A stretch of 64,000 bases of DNA, from NCBI RefSeq assembly GCF_021044935.1, contig NZ_JAJNMP010000002.1:434001-498000 (forward strand), written 5' to 3'. A program made the translations under genes and the position numbers. Below the pieces are notes generated by a model that was not told where the DNA came from, ran no database searches, and was given only the letters and a program-made list of their open reading frames with translations. This stretch comes from Agromyces cavernae (GTDB lineage Bacteria; Actinomycetota; Actinomycetes; Actinomycetales; Microbacteriaceae). This document shows, piece by piece, positions 1-11,087 of this stretch. Position 1 is the first letter of the stretch, and every line of letters starts with the position of its first letter.

Positions 1-1176
1 ATCGCGCACACCCGACTCGCCGGTGAGCGCGGTGCCGCCGCGCACGCCGAGTGGCAATCCGCGTTCGACGCCTGGGCCGCTGCGAACCCCGAGCGCAAGG
101 CGCTGCTCGACCGCCTCGAGGCGGGCGAGTTGCCCGACGACATCGAGTCGGCGCTGCCGGTCTTCGAGGGCGGCACCGAGCTCTCGACGCGTGCCGCGTC
201 GGGCAAGGTCATCAACGCGCTCGCCGGTGTGCTGCCCGAGCTCTGGGGCGGCTCCGCCGACCTCGCCGAGTCGAACCTGACCACCATCAACGGCGCGCCC
301 TCGTTCATCCCGACCGAGTGGTCCACGCACGAGTTCGCGGGCAACCCCTACGGCCGGGTGCTGCACTTCGGCATCCGCGAGCACGCCATGGGCGCGATCG
401 TCAACGGCATCGTCCTGCATGGGCCGACGCGCGCGTTCGGCGGCACGTTCCTGATCTTCAGCGACTACATGCGTCCCGCGGTGCGCCTCGCCGCGCTGAT
501 GAAGGTGCCGTCGATCTTCGTGTGGACGCACGACTCCGTCGCGCTCGGTGAAGACGGCCCCACCCACCAGCCGATCGAGCAGCTCGCGACCCTGCGCGCC
601 ATCCCCGGCTTCACGGTCGTGCGCCCCGCCGATGCGAACGAGGTCGCGTATGCGTGGCTCGAGGTCCTGAAGCGATCGGATGCCCCGGCCGGCATCGCCC
701 TGACGCGACAGAACATCCCGGTGTTCGAGCGGGGCGACGGTGACGCGTCCGGCGACACGCTCGCCGCGGCATCCAACCTCTCGAAGGGCGCCTACGTACT
801 GGCCGAGGCGGCCGACGGAACGCCCGACGTGATCATCATCGCGACGGGGTCCGAGGTGCAGCTCGCCCTCGCGGCGCGCGAGACGCTCGCCGCCGAGGGC
901 GTGCGCGCCCGCGTGGTGTCGGCGCCGAGCCTCGAGTGGTTCGAGGAGCAGCCCGCCGAGTACCGCGAGCAGGTCCTGCCCGCGGCGGTCACCGCTCGCG
1001 TGTCGGTCGAGGCCGGCGTCGCACTCACGTGGCAGCGCTACATCGGCGACCGCGGCCGCGCGGTGTCGATCGAGCACTTCGGCGCCTCCGCCGACTACAA
1101 GACCCTGTTCCGCGAGTTCGGCATCACGGCGGACGCCGTCGTCGCGGCCGCCAAGGAATCGCTCGCGTCGGCCTGA
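1..1176 (+). CDS. tkt: Transketolase, C-terminal part (5' end outside window)
   Basis: Transketolase moves two-carbon ketol units between sugar phosphates in the non-oxidative pentose phosphate pathway, using thiamine diphosphate in the cytosol. The reading frame is open from base 1 and gives the last 391 residues, so the N-terminal diphosphate-binding domain is cut by the window edge. The visible part holds the pyrimidine-binding domain with the segment [16 protein letters not shown], whose Glu activates the cofactor, and then the C-terminal domain ([18 protein letters not shown]). It is the first visible gene of a tkt-tal-pgi-zwf-opcA-pgl operon. The gap to tal is 26 bases. The identification is secure; only the start cannot be placed. 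Confidence 0.97.
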   Translation: MAHTRLAGERGAAAHAEWQSAFDAWAAANPERKALLDRLEAGELPDDIESALPVFEGGTELSTRAASGKVINALAGVLPELWGGSADLAESNLTTINGAPSFIPTEWSTHEFAGNPYGRVLHFGIREHAMGAIVNGIVLHGPTRAFGGTFLIFSDYMRPAVRLAALMKVPSIFVWTHDSVALGEDGPTHQPIEQLATLRAIPGFTVVRPADANEVAYAWLEVLKRSDAPAGIALTRQNIPVFERGDGDASGDTLAAASNLSKGAYVLAEAADGTPDVIIIATGSEVQLALAARETLAAEGVRARVVSAPSLEWFEEQPAEYREQVLPAAVTARVSVEAGVALTWQRYIGDRGRAVSIEHFGASADYKTLFREFGITADAVVAAAKESLASA

Positions 1177-1202
1177 CGCGAGCCCGAAGAGGAGACATCC
1201 AC

Positions 1203-2309
1203 ATGACCAACTCCCCCACCGCTGCCCTCTCCGAGGCCGGCGTCAGCATCTGGCTCGACGACCTCTCGCGCGAACGCCTCGTCACCGGCGACCTCGAGCG
1301 GCTCATCGCCGACCGCAACGTCGTCGGTGTCACCACCAACCCGACGATCTTCGCCGCGGCGCTCAAGAGCGACACGTACCACGACCACCTCCACGAGCTC
1401 GCCGTCGCCGGCGCCGACGTCGACACCGCGATCTTCGACATCACGACCGACGACGTGCGCGCCGCCGCCGACGTGTTCCGGCCCGTCTACGACCGCACCG
1501 GCGGCGTCGACGGCCGGGTCTCGATCGAGGTCGCCCCGGGCCTGGCCCGCGACACCGCGGGCACGATCACGGAGGCGAAGGCCCTGTGGGCGAAGGTCGA
1601 CCGCCCGAACGCGCTGATCAAGATCCCGGCGACCGTCGAGGGGCTCGAGGCGATCACGGCGGCGACGGCGGCCGGCATCAGCGTCAACATCACGCTCATC
1701 TTCAGCCTCGACCGCTACCGCGAAGTGATCCACGCGTACCTCTCCGGGCTCGAGCAGGCCGAGGAGGCGGGCATCGACCTCTCGACGATCCACTCCGTCG
1801 CGTCGTTCTTCGTCTCGCGCGTCGACACCGAGATCGACAAGCGACTCACCGCGATCGGAACCCCCGAGGCCCTCGCGCTCAAGAGCAAGGCCGGCGTCGC
1901 CAACGCCCGCCTGGCCTACCAGCTCTACGAAGCGGAGTTCGCCACCGAGCGGGCCACCGCGCTGCTCGCCGCCGGCGCGAACCGCCAGCGGCCGCTCTGG
2001 GCCTCGACCGGCGTCAAGGACCCGAGCCTGCCCGACACCCTCTACGTCACCGAACTGGTGGCGTCCGGCGTCGTCAACACGATGCCCGAGAAGACCCTCG
2101 AGGCGACGTTCGACCACGGCGTCATCGCGGGCGACACCGTCACGGGCGCCTACGCCGACGCCGGTGCCGTGCTCGACGCGCTCGCGGCCGTCGGCGTCGA
2201 CTACGACGATGTGACCCTCACCCTCGAGAACGAGGGCGTCGAGAAGTTCATCGTCTCGTGGGGCGAGCTCATCGACAGCGTCCGCACCGCACTGGAGGCG
2301 GCTCGATGA
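1203..2309 (+). CDS. tal: Transaldolase
   Basis: Transaldolase transfers a dihydroxyacetone unit from sedoheptulose 7-phosphate to glyceraldehyde 3-phosphate. The 368-residue length fits the actinobacterial form. The Schiff-base lysine lies in NALIKIPAT, and the N-terminal segment [12 protein letters not shown] and the GVTTNPTIF loop are typical. The ATG at 1203 is preceded by GAGGAGA at a good distance. The stop overlaps the pgi start in an ATGA arrangement, which suggests translational coupling. It works with the upstream transketolase to link pentose phosphates with fructose 6-phosphate, which the next gene product isomerises. Confidence 0.97.
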   Translation: MTNSPTAALSEAGVSIWLDDLSRERLVTGDLERLIADRNVVGVTTNPTIFAAALKSDTYHDHLHELAVAGADVDTAIFDITTDDVRAAADVFRPVYDRTGGVDGRVSIEVAPGLARDTAGTITEAKALWAKVDRPNALIKIPATVEGLEAITAATAAGISVNITLIFSLDRYREVIHAYLSGLEQAEEAGIDLSTIHSVASFFVSRVDTEIDKRLTAIGTPEALALKSKAGVANARLAYQLYEAEFATERATALLAAGANRQRPLWASTGVKDPSLPDTLYVTELVASGVVNTMPEKTLEATFDHGVIAGDTVTGAYADAGAVLDALAAVGVDYDDVTLTLENEGVEKFIVSWGELIDSVRTALEAAR

Positions 2310-3910
2310 GCTTCCGCATCTCGGTGTCGGGCGCCGCCGCCGACGCGGTGCGCCGAACCGTTCCCGGGCTCGTGAGCGACCTCGTCGCGAGCGGCATCAC
2401 CGCGCAGGACGCGACGCTCTGGGGCCCCGAGGCCGAAGCCGAGTCGGCGAAGCGTCTCGGCTGGACCGAGGCCGTGGCCGTGTCCCGGCCGCTCGTCGCC
2501 GAGATCGAGGCGCTCCGCGAGCAGCTCGAGGCCGACGGCGTCCGCCACATCGTCCTCGGCGGAATGGGCGGATCCTCGCTCGCGCCCGAGGTGATCACCC
2601 GCACGGCGCGCGTCGGCCTCACCGTGCTCGACTCCACCGAGCCCGGGCAGGTGCTCGCCGCGCTCGGCGACCGGCTCGAGGCATCCGCCCTCGTCGTCTC
2701 GTCGAAGTCGGGCTCGACCGTCGAGACCGACAGCCAGCGACGCGCGTACGAACAGGCGTTCCGCGACGCCGGAATCGACCCGGCGAAGCGCATCATCGTC
2801 GTGACCGATCCCGGCTCGCCGCTCGACGAGTCGGCGCGCGCCGCGGGCTACCGCGTGTTCAACGCCGACCCGAACGTCGGCGGCCGCTACTCGGCCTTGA
2901 CCGCCTTCGGCCTCGTGCCGTCGGGACTCGCCGGCGTCGACATCTCCGAGATCTTGGACGAGGCCGAGACGATCGAGCTCTCGCTCGCCGTCGACACGCC
3001 TGAGAACCCGGGCCTCGTGCTGGGCGCGGCGATCGCCGCGACCGCGCCGCTTCGCGACAAGCTCGCGATCGTGGCCGATGGCACGCACATCGTCGGCTTC
3101 GCCGACTGGGCCGAGCAGCTGATCGCGGAATCCACCGGCAAGGAGGGCACCGGCATCCTGCCGGTCGTCCTCGACACCGACGCACCCGAGTTGACGGCAG
3201 ACTTGCCCGACGTCCAGGTCGTGCGACTCGTCGACGACGCGGGCGACCAGATCTTCAGCCATCACGACACCGGCGAGATCCGGGTGTCCGGAAGCCTCGG
3301 CGCGCAGCTGCTCGTCTGGGAGTACGCGACCGCGGTCGCCGGCCGCATCCTCGGCATCAACCCGTTCGACCAGCCCGACGTCGAGTCGGCGAAGATCGCG
3401 GCGCGTGGCCTGCTCGACGCCCGCCCCGCGCCCGAGCCCGCAGCGTTCGTCGCGAACGGCATCGAGGTGCGTGGCACGCCCGAGGTCATCGGGGCGTCGA
3501 GCGACCTCGAGTCGGCGATCGACGTGCTGCTCGAGGAGCTGCCCGAGAACGGCTACATCTCGGTGCAGGCCTACGTCGACCGCGTCGCGCACCCCGAGGT
3601 CGCCCGTATCCGCGACCTTCTCGCCGCGCGCTCGGGCCGCCCCGTCACGTTCGGCTGGGGCCCCCGTTTCCTGCACTCCACCGGTCAGTTCCACAAGGGC
3701 GGCCCCGCCGTCGGCGTGTTCCTGCAGATCACGCAGTCGCCGGTCGAAGATCTCGCGATCCCCGAGCGTCCCTTCACGTTCGGCCAGCTCATCGCCGCGC
3801 AGGCGTCCGGCGACGCCAGCGTGCTCGCTGAACACGGCCGACCGGTGCTCACTCTGACGCTGACCGAGCCCGCGACGAACGTCACGGCCCTGCTCGACGC
3901 CGTCGGCTGA
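2306..3910 (+). CDS. pgi: Glucose-6-phosphate isomerase
   Basis: This enzyme interconverts glucose 6-phosphate and fructose 6-phosphate. The 534-residue protein has the SIS-type phosphosugar segments [12 protein letters not shown] near residue 80 and [11 protein letters not shown] near residue 135, and later [20 protein letters not shown]. It is the divergent form often found next to tal in Actinobacteria, shorter and less conserved than the E. coli enzyme. The same reading frame is open far upstream through tal, but the ATG at 2306, overlapping the tal stop, gives the correct N-terminus (MSFRISVSG). It lies between tal and zwf, so it feeds fructose 6-phosphate back to the oxidative branch. 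Confidence 0.95.
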   Translation: MSFRISVSGAAADAVRRTVPGLVSDLVASGITAQDATLWGPEAEAESAKRLGWTEAVAVSRPLVAEIEALREQLEADGVRHIVLGGMGGSSLAPEVITRTARVGLTVLDSTEPGQVLAALGDRLEASALVVSSKSGSTVETDSQRRAYEQAFRDAGIDPAKRIIVVTDPGSPLDESARAAGYRVFNADPNVGGRYSALTAFGLVPSGLAGVDISEILDEAETIELSLAVDTPENPGLVLGAAIAATAPLRDKLAIVADGTHIVGFADWAEQLIAESTGKEGTGILPVVLDTDAPELTADLPDVQVVRLVDDAGDQIFSHHDTGEIRVSGSLGAQLLVWEYATAVAGRILGINPFDQPDVESAKIAARGLLDARPAPEPAAFVANGIEVRGTPEVIGASSDLESAIDVLLEELPENGYISVQAYVDRVAHPEVARIRDLLAARSGRPVTFGWGPRFLHSTGQFHKGGPAVGVFLQITQSPVEDLAIPERPFTFGQLIAAQASGDASVLAEHGRPVLTLTLTEPATNVTALLDAVG

Positions 3911-3926
3911 CCTTCGAAGGAGACGC

Positions 3927-5468
3927 ATGCAACCGGTCTCGATCACCGCAGCGCACAACCCGCTGCGCTCGCCGAAGGACTACCGGCTCAATCGCATCGC
4001 CGGCCCGTCGAGCCTCATCATCTTCGGCGTCACCGGCGACCTGTCGCGCAAGAAGCTGATGCCGGCGGTGTACGACCTCGCGAATCGAGGCCTGCTGCCG
4101 CCGGGCTTCGCGCTCGTCGGTTTCGCCCGGCGCGACTGGGCAGACCAGGACTTCGAGCAGGTCGTCCACGATTCGGTGAAGCAGTACGCCCGCACCGAGT
4201 TCCGTGAGGATGTCTGGCGCCAGCTGGCGCAGGGCATCCGGTTCGTACCCGGCGACTTCGACGACGATGCGGCGTTCGACCGGCTCCGCGATGTCGTGCA
4301 GGAACTCGACCGCGAGCGGGGAACGATGGGCAACCATGCCTTCTACCTGTCGATCCCGCCGAAGTCGTTCCCGCTCGTCACCGAGCAGCTGAAGCGCTCG
4401 GGCCTCACCGAGCAGCGCGACGACCAGTGGCGTCGCGTCGTCATCGAGAAGCCGTTCGGCAGCGACCTGAAGACGGCGCGCGAGCTGAACGACGTGGTCG
4501 CGTCGGTGTTCCCGCCCGACTCGGTCTTCCGCATCGACCACTACCTCGGCAAAGAGACGGTGCAGAACATCCTGGCGCTCCGGTTCGCGAACCAGTTGTA
4601 CGAGCCGATCTGGAACGCCAACTTCGTCGACCATGTGCAGATCACGATGGCCGAGGACATCGGCGTCGGCGGTCGGGCAGGCTACTACGACGGCATCGGC
4701 GCAGCGCGCGACGTCATCCAGAACCACCTGCTGCAACTGCTCGCCCTGACGGCGATGGAGGAGCCGATCTCATTCGAGGCCGGCGACCTGCGCGCCGAGA
4801 AGGAGAAGATCCTCGCAGCGGTGCGCCTGCCCGACGACCTCGCGACGGGCACCGCCCGTGGCCAGTACGCCGGCGGGTGGCAGGGCGGCGAGAAGGTCGT
4901 CGGCTTCCTCGACGAAGACGGTATGAATCCCGAATCGACGACCGAGACCTACGCGGCGATGAAGCTCACCATCGGCACGCGCCGGTGGGCGGGCGTGCCG
5001 TTCTACCTCCGCGCCGGAAAGCGCCTCGGCCGCCGCGTCACTGAGATCGCCGTCGTCTTCAAGCGGGCGCCGCAGCAGGTCTTCGCCGACAGCCAGACGT
5101 CGCAGCTCGGCCAGAATGCGCTCGTCATCCGGGTGCAGCCCGATGAGGGCGTGACGATCCGCTTCGGCTCGAAGGTGCCCGGCGCAGGCATGCAGGTGCG
5201 CGATGTCACGATGGACTTCGGCTACGGCCATGCGTTCACCGAGGCGAGCCCCGAGGCGTACGAGCGGCTCATCCTCGACGTGCTGCTGGGCGACCCGCCG
5301 CTGTTCCCCCGCCAGGAGGAGGTCGAGCTCTCCTGGAAGATCCTCGACCCCATCGAGGAGTTCTGGGCGACGCAAGGACAGCCCGAGCAGTACCGCCCCG
5401 GAACCTGGGGGCCGAGTTCCGCAGACGAACTCCTCGCCCGCGATGGCCGAACCTGGAGACGCCCATGA
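3927..5468 (+). CDS. zwf: Glucose-6-phosphate 1-dehydrogenase
   Basis: This enzyme catalyses the first oxidative step of the pentose phosphate pathway, giving 6-phosphogluconolactone and NADPH. The 513-residue protein has the N-terminal dinucleotide-binding motif IIFGVTGDLSRKKLMPA near residues 31-47 and the active-site signature RIDHYLGKETVQNI near residue 200. A GAAGGAGA ribosome binding site lies just upstream of the ATG at 3927. The stop overlaps the opcA start (ATGA). OpcA, encoded next, is needed for assembly or activity of this enzyme in Actinobacteria and cyanobacteria, so the coupling fits stoichiometric synthesis. Confidence 0.98.
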   Translation: MQPVSITAAHNPLRSPKDYRLNRIAGPSSLIIFGVTGDLSRKKLMPAVYDLANRGLLPPGFALVGFARRDWADQDFEQVVHDSVKQYARTEFREDVWRQLAQGIRFVPGDFDDDAAFDRLRDVVQELDRERGTMGNHAFYLSIPPKSFPLVTEQLKRSGLTEQRDDQWRRVVIEKPFGSDLKTARELNDVVASVFPPDSVFRIDHYLGKETVQNILALRFANQLYEPIWNANFVDHVQITMAEDIGVGGRAGYYDGIGAARDVIQNHLLQLLALTAMEEPISFEAGDLRAEKEKILAAVRLPDDLATGTARGQYAGGWQGGEKVVGFLDEDGMNPESTTETYAAMKLTIGTRRWAGVPFYLRAGKRLGRRVTEIAVVFKRAPQQVFADSQTSQLGQNALVIRVQPDEGVTIRFGSKVPGAGMQVRDVTMDFGYGHAFTEASPEAYERLILDVLLGDPPLFPRQEEVELSWKILDPIEEFWATQGQPEQYRPGTWGPSSADELLARDGRTWRRP

Positions 5469-6424
5469 TCGTCGACCTCCCCGACACCACCACCAGCCTC
5501 GTCTCGAAGACGCTCGTCAAGATCCGTGAAGAGGGCGGCGTCGTCGCGCTCGGTCGCGTGCTGACCCTCGTGATCGCCACGGCGCCCGGAGACGAGGAGG
5601 AGGCCATCGAGGCCGCCAACGACGCCTCCCGCGAGCATCCGATGCGCGTCATCGTGGTCTCCACCGAGCCGGGCACCGACACCTCCGAGGTGCCGCCGCG
5701 CCTCGACGCCGAGATCCGCGTCGGGGGCGACGCGGGTGCGAGCGAGGTGATCGTGCTGCGTGCGTGGGGCGATGCCGCTCGCGACGAGGAGAGCCTCGTC
5801 ATGGGCCTCCTCCTGCCCGATGCACCCGTCGTCACGTGGTGGCCCGGCGCGGCTCCCGAAGTGCCGGGCACGTCGCCGCTCGGGCGCATCGCACAGCGGC
5901 GGATCACGGATGCCTCGACCCAAGCCGACCCGCAGGCGGCGCTCCATGCGCTCTCGGCGAGCTACCTGCCGGGCGACGCGGACTTCGCATGGACGAGACT
6001 CACGCTCTGGCGCGCCCAGCTCGCGGCCGTGCTCGACCAGCCGCCCTATGAACCGGTCACCGGAGTCCATGTCACCGGAGCGATCGACTCGCCGTCGACG
6101 ACGCTGCTCGCGGCGTGGCTCCGGCTGCAGCTCGGCGCCCCGTCGGCGTGCCGGCTGACCGGCGTGGAGGCCGGTTCGCACGGCATCCACGGGGTGCGGC
6201 TCGAGCGCGCGAGCGGCACCATCGACCTCGTGCGGGACGTCCCCGGCGTCGCGACGCTTCGCCAGCCGAGCCAGCCGACGCATGACGTCGCACTCCCCCG
6301 TCGAACCCTCCGCGACTGCCTTGCCGACGAACTGCGGCGTCTCGACCCCGATGAGCTGTACGGTGAAGTCATCAGGAGCGGACTCGCTCAGCTCGCGGAC
6401 GGTGTCGAGGAGGTCACTGCGTGA
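5465..6424 (+). CDS. opcA: Glucose-6-phosphate dehydrogenase assembly protein OpcA
   Basis: OpcA is an accessory protein that promotes assembly or activity of glucose-6-phosphate dehydrogenase; it is not itself an enzyme. The 319-residue product starts MIVDLPDTTTSLVSKTLVKIREEGG and has the conserved core ARDEESLVMGLLLPDAPVVTWWPG around residues 100-125. The position directly after zwf and before pgl is the standard actinobacterial arrangement. The start overlaps the zwf stop by four bases, and the stop overlaps the pgl GTG start, so all three are probably translated as a coupled set. Confidence 0.96.
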   Translation: MIVDLPDTTTSLVSKTLVKIREEGGVVALGRVLTLVIATAPGDEEEAIEAANDASREHPMRVIVVSTEPGTDTSEVPPRLDAEIRVGGDAGASEVIVLRAWGDAARDEESLVMGLLLPDAPVVTWWPGAAPEVPGTSPLGRIAQRRITDASTQADPQAALHALSASYLPGDADFAWTRLTLWRAQLAAVLDQPPYEPVTGVHVTGAIDSPSTTLLAAWLRLQLGAPSACRLTGVEAGSHGIHGVRLERASGTIDLVRDVPGVATLRQPSQPTHDVALPRRTLRDCLADELRRLDPDELYGEVIRSGLAQLADGVEEVTA

Positions 6425-7191
6425 CGAACGAACGGCGCGTGCTCGTCCACCCCGACAAGGTGAGCCTCGCGGGCTCGGTCGCGGCTCGCTTCATCACCAA
6501 GACACTCGACCTGCTCGACGCACAGGCCGTGGTGCATGTCGTCCTGACCGGCGGCTCGATGGGCGCCGCGGTGCTCGAGGCGGTCGCAGCGTCGCCCGCG
6601 CGCATGTCGATCGATTGGTCGCGCGTGCACTTCTGGTGGGGTGACGAACGGTGGGTGCCGGCGCGAGACGCAGAGCGCAATGATGAGCAGTCGCGCGTCG
6701 CCCTGCTCGACGATCTCGACCTGCCCGAGGGGAACCTGCATCCCTTCCCGACCTCCGACTCGGGGCTCACGCTCGATGAGGCCGCCGTCGACTATGCGGC
6801 CGAGCTCGCCGATCACGGGGTCGACGGCCTGCCCCACCCGATCTTCGACATCACGTTCCTCGGCGTCGGGCCCGACGGGCACATCGCGTCGCTGTTCCCG
6901 CACCGTTCGGGAATCCAGGTGACCGACCGCACGGTCATCGCCGTGCGCGATTCACCGAAGCCTCCGCCGGAGCGGCTCAGTCTCACGCGTCCCGTGATCA
7001 ACGCCTCGCAGCGTGTCTGGCTGGTGCTGGCCGGCGCCGACAAGGCCTCGGCGCTCGGGCTCGCCCTCGCCGGCGCGAGCCGCGACGAGGTGCCGGTCGC
7101 GGGCATCAAGGGCCGTCGTCGAACTGTCTTCTTCATCGATCAGGACGCCGCGGCCGAGGTGCCCGAGTCGCTCATCGCGCGTGACTACTGA
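6421..7191 (+). CDS. pgl: 6-phosphogluconolactonase
   Basis: This enzyme hydrolyses 6-phosphogluconolactone to 6-phosphogluconate, the second step of the oxidative pentose phosphate pathway. It has 256 residues and belongs to the NagB/Pgl family. Conserved segments are LTGGSMGAAVLEAV near residue 42, VHFWWGDERWVP near residue 70 and DITFLGVGPDGHIASLFPH near residue 142. The start is a GTG that overlaps the opcA stop. It is the last gene of the operon and is followed after 22 bases by a strong hairpin. A separate 6-phosphogluconate dehydrogenase gene is not in this window. Confidence 0.96.
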   Translation: MTNERRVLVHPDKVSLAGSVAARFITKTLDLLDAQAVVHVVLTGGSMGAAVLEAVAASPARMSIDWSRVHFWWGDERWVPARDAERNDEQSRVALLDDLDLPEGNLHPFPTSDSGLTLDEAAVDYAAELADHGVDGLPHPIFDITFLGVGPDGHIASLFPHRSGIQVTDRTVIAVRDSPKPPPERLSLTRPVINASQRVWLVLAGADKASALGLALAGASRDEVPVAGIKGRRRTVFFIDQDAAAEVPESLIARDY

Positions 7192-7213
7192 TCGGTGCAC
7201 TGAGCTTCACGCC

Positions 7214-7252
7214 ACGAATGAGGGGGCGGCCACCGGCCGCCCCCTCATTCGT
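7214..7252. terminator. Bidirectional terminator between pgl and rbpA
   Basis: An 18-bp perfect inverted repeat (7214-7231 with 7235-7252) has a three-base loop and a GC-rich core. It lies between the convergent pgl and rbpA stop codons. On the plus strand it is followed by a T-containing tract. It probably ends transcription from both sides. Confidence 0.9.
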
Positions 7253-7265
7253 CGTTCCTTGCGCG

Positions 7266-7631
7266 TCAGTCCTTCGGAACCTGGCCGCGACGTGTGCGAA
7301 GCTGCGTGAGCGCGTCGTCGAGCAGCGCGGCGGCTTCGTCTTCGGTTCGGCGCTCCTTCACGTACGCGAGGTGCGTCTTATAGGGCTCGAGCTTCGAAAC
7401 CGACGGCGGGTTCTCGCGGTCGCGACCAGCCGGCAGACCCGTCGACGGACTGTCGATGACGTCGGGGATCTCTTCTTCGGGCAGGTTCGCCGCGAAGTAA
7501 CGGACAGTCTCGTTGCCGCGCGCGTCCCAGTAGCTGACGGCGACCCGATCCGCGTGGAAACCGCGATCCTGTTCGCCCATCGGACCGGCACCCACTCGCG
7601 AGCCGCGGATGGCGCTGTTGCCTGATGCCAT
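7266..7631 (-). CDS. rbpA: RNA polymerase-binding protein RbpA
   Basis: RbpA is an essential actinobacterial transcription factor that binds RNA polymerase and group 1/2 sigma factors and stabilises the open complex. The 121-residue protein has the family N-terminus (MASGNSAIRGSRVGAGPMGE), the central core (FHADRVAVSYWDARGNETVRYFAANL) and a C-terminal sigma-interacting helix region (TEDEAAALLDDALTQLRTRR). It has no cysteine, so the zinc site described for some RbpA proteins is absent. GGGGAGA precedes the ATG. It follows secG after 13 bases and probably shares its promoter at 7943-7948. Confidence 0.96.
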   Translation of the reverse strand: MASGNSAIRGSRVGAGPMGEQDRGFHADRVAVSYWDARGNETVRYFAANLPEEEIPDVIDSPSTGLPAGRDRENPPSVSKLEPYKTHLAYVKERRTEDEAAALLDDALTQLRTRRGQVPKD

Positions 7632-7644
7632 TGGTGTCTCCCCG

Positions 7645-7896
7645 TCAGATTCCGGAGTCGAACTTGGTGATCAGCCCGAGCACCACGATGCAGGTGATCC
7701 AGACGAGCCCGAGAATGACCGTGATCCGGTTGAGGTTGCGCTCAGCGACACCCGACGCCCCGAGGCTTGAGGTGACGCCGCCTCCGAACATGTCGGAGAG
7801 ACCGCCGCCACGGCCCTTGTGCAGCAGGATGAGCAGCGTCAGCAGGAGGCTCGTGAGACCGAGCAGCACCTGCAGGACGACCTGGAGAATCTCCAC
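7645..7896 (-). CDS. secG: Preprotein translocase subunit SecG
   Basis: SecG is a small membrane subunit of the SecYEG protein export channel and assists SecA-driven translocation. The 83-residue product has two hydrophobic helices (about 3-25 and 58-78) separated by the glycine-rich cytosolic loop HKGRGGGLSDMFGGG, which is the family signature. The GTG start at 7896 is preceded by AAAGG at six bases. It lies downstream of gap-pgk-tpiA, as in many Actinobacteria and Firmicutes. A TATACT -10 element upstream suggests it can also be transcribed alone with rbpA. Confidence 0.95.
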   Translation of the reverse strand: MEILQVVLQVLLGLTSLLLTLLILLHKGRGGGLSDMFGGGVTSSLGASGVAERNLNRITVILGLVWITCIVVLGLITKFDSGI

Positions 7897-7942
7897 GGTG
7901 AACCTTTCCGGGCACGACGCAGGGGGTCGATGCCGACAATCG

Positions 7943-7948
7943 AGTATA
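7943..7948 (-). promoter_or_regulatory. -10 element (TATACT) of secG-rbpA
   Basis: TATACT on the minus strand is a near-consensus SigA -10 element, in the 85-base gap between tpiA and secG and about 47 bases upstream of the secG start. No good -35 hexamer is visible. It would let secG-rbpA be expressed independently of the glycolytic genes. Confidence 0.55.
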
Positions 7949-7981
7949 GCCGCTCATCGCGGCGCACTACGGAACGACGCG

Positions 7982-8770
7982 TCAGGCGCCGACGTGCTTC
8001 TTGAATCGGACGATGCTCGAGAACTCGTCGATGTCGAGGCTCGCGCCGCCGACGAGCGCGCCGTCGACATTCGGCTCACGCAGGAACGAGGCGATGTTGG
8101 CGGCCTTGACCGAACCCCCGTAGAGCACGCGCGTACCCTGCGCGGTCTCATCGCCGATGAGCTCCACGAGCAGCGCACGAAGCGCCGCCGCGACCTGCTC
8201 GGCCTGGGCGGGCGTCGCCGCTTGTCCGGAGCCGATGGCCCACACGGGCTCGTAGGCGACGACGAGGCCCTTCGACCCGTCGATGCCGTCGAGTGCCGCA
8301 CGCAGTTGCGCCACCGGCACGGCCCTCGGGCCGTGCGCCTCGAGGTCCTCGGCCGTCTCGCCCACGCACACGACGGGGACGAGCCCATGGCGGTGCGCGG
8401 CCTTGATCTTGGCGTTGACGTCGGCATCGGTCTCACCGTGCAGCGTGCGACGCTCGGAGTGCCCGATGATCACGTAGCCGCAGTCGAGCTGCGAGAGGAA
8501 CGCTCCCGAGATCTCGCCGGTGTAGGCGCCGGAGTCGTGCGCCGACAGGTCTTGCGCGCCATAGCCGATCGGCAGCGAATCGGCGGCGACGAGGGTCTGC
8601 ACCGAGCGCAGGTCGGTGAACGGCGGGAAGACCGCCACCTCGGCGTCGGCGAAATCATGCCGTGCGTCGGCGAGCGACCACGCGAGCTTCTGCACGAACG
8701 CGATCGACTGCAGGTGGTCGAGGTTCATCTTCCAGTTGCCCGCGATGAACGGGGTACGCTTCACTGCCAT
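7982..8770 (-). CDS. tpiA: Triosephosphate isomerase
   Basis: This glycolytic enzyme interconverts dihydroxyacetone phosphate and glyceraldehyde 3-phosphate. The 262-residue protein has the N-terminal FIAGNWKMN with the substrate-binding Asn and Lys, the catalytic His in [10 protein letters not shown] near residue 105, the catalytic Glu in [11 protein letters not shown] near residue 178, and the GGSVKAANI phosphate loop. Its ATG at 8770 lies inside the end of pgk (10-base overlap), so translation is probably coupled. The gap-pgk-tpiA order is the standard triose phosphate operon. Confidence 0.98.
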   Translation of the reverse strand: MAVKRTPFIAGNWKMNLDHLQSIAFVQKLAWSLADARHDFADAEVAVFPPFTDLRSVQTLVAADSLPIGYGAQDLSAHDSGAYTGEISGAFLSQLDCGYVIIGHSERRTLHGETDADVNAKIKAAHRHGLVPVVCVGETAEDLEAHGPRAVPVAQLRAALDGIDGSKGLVVAYEPVWAIGSGQAATPAQAEQVAAALRALLVELIGDETAQGTRVLYGGSVKAANIASFLREPNVDGALVGGASLDIDEFSSIVRFKKHVGA

Positions 8771-9975
8771 CCGAGGACCTCCAGTCCGGGGAGTTTCTTG
8801 CCTTCGAGGAATTCGAGGCTCGCGCCTCCGCCGGTCGAGATGTGGCCGAATCGGTCATCGTCGAAGCCGAGTTGGCGAACGGCCGCGGCCGAGTCGCCAC
8901 CGCCGACGACGCTGAGGCCGTCGACATGGGTGAGCGCCTCGGCGACCGCCTGCGTGCCGGCCGCGAACGGTGCGAGCTCGAAGACTCCCATGGGTCCGTT
9001 CCAGAACACGGTCTTCGACTCGCGGATGTGCGCCGCGAAGACCGCGGATGTCTCGGGGCCGATGTCGAGGCCGAGGCCGGATGCGCCGAACGGGGTCTGC
9101 TCGATGGCGTCGGCCGCTGCGGTGACATGCTCGGCGTCGGCCGAGAACGATGCCGCCACCACGACATCCGTGGGCAGCACGATATCGACGCCGCGCTCCG
9201 CGGCCTCGGCGAGGTACCCACGGACGGTCTCTATCTGGTCGGCTTCGAGCAGGCTCGACCCCACCTTGTGGCCCTGTGCGGCGAGGAAGGTGAAGAGCAT
9301 GCCGCCACCGATCAGCAGCCGGTCGACACGGGGAAGCAGGTGGGCGATGACGCCGAGCTTGTCTGACACCTTCGACCCGCCCAGCACGACCGTGTACGGG
9401 CGTTCGGGCTTCTCGGTCAGCCGATCGAGCACGTCGAGCTCGGCGTCGATCAGGAGCCCGGCAGCGCTGGGTCGCGCCAGCTCGAGCTCGTAGACGCTCG
9501 CCTGCTTGCGGTGCACCACACCGAAGCCGTCGGAGACGACGGCGTCGGCGAACGCGGCCAGCTCGCCCGCGAACGCCGTGCGCTCCGGCTCGTTCTTCGA
9601 GGTCTCTCCGGGGTTGAACCTGAGGTTCTCGAGCACGAGCACCTCGCCGTCGCCGAGCGCGGCGACCTTGCCCGAGGCATCCGCACCGACCGTGTCGGTC
9701 GCGAACGCGACCGGCGCGTCGAGCAGTTCGCCGAGGCGCGCAGCGACCGGCGCGAGACTGTACTTCGCATCGGGCGCGCCCTCGGGGCGCCCGAGATGCG
9801 AGACCACGATGACGCGGGCGCCTTGGCGCACGAGGGCTTCGAGGGTGGGGACCGACGCCCGCACGCGGCCGTCGTCGGTGATGACGCCGTCCCGCAGGGG
9901 GACGTTCAGGTCACAACGGACGACGACGCGCTTGCCGGCGAGCGGACCGAGGGAATCGATCGTTCGCAGGGTCAC
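8761..9975 (-). CDS. pgk: Phosphoglycerate kinase
   Basis: This enzyme transfers phosphate from 1,3-bisphosphoglycerate to ADP in glycolysis. The 404-residue product shows RVVVRCDLNVPL near the N-terminus, SHLGRP near residue 60, the GGSKVSDKLGVI segment near residue 200 and the nucleotide-binding tail VVGGGDSAAAVRQ followed by STGGGASLEFLEGKKLPGL. The frame is open upstream across gap, but the GTG at 9975 gives the family N-terminus (TLRTIDSLGPLAGKRV). The gene lies 11 bases downstream of gap and overlaps tpiA by 10 bases. Confidence 0.97.
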   Translation of the reverse strand: MTLRTIDSLGPLAGKRVVVRCDLNVPLRDGVITDDGRVRASVPTLEALVRQGARVIVVSHLGRPEGAPDAKYSLAPVAARLGELLDAPVAFATDTVGADASGKVAALGDGEVLVLENLRFNPGETSKNEPERTAFAGELAAFADAVVSDGFGVVHRKQASVYELELARPSAAGLLIDAELDVLDRLTEKPERPYTVVLGGSKVSDKLGVIAHLLPRVDRLLIGGGMLFTFLAAQGHKVGSSLLEADQIETVRGYLAEAAERGVDIVLPTDVVVAASFSADAEHVTAAADAIEQTPFGASGLGLDIGPETSAVFAAHIRESKTVFWNGPMGVFELAPFAAGTQAVAEALTHVDGLSVVGGGDSAAAVRQLGFDDDRFGHISTGGGASLEFLEGKKLPGLEVLGWQ

Positions 9976-9986
9976 GGATGCTCGAT

Positions 9987-11087
<1,101 letters not shown>

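Noticed and set aside
2201-3958. 585-residue minus-strand ORF opposite pgi
   Set aside because: Shadow frame; pgi is secure on the other strand and coupled to tal and zwf.
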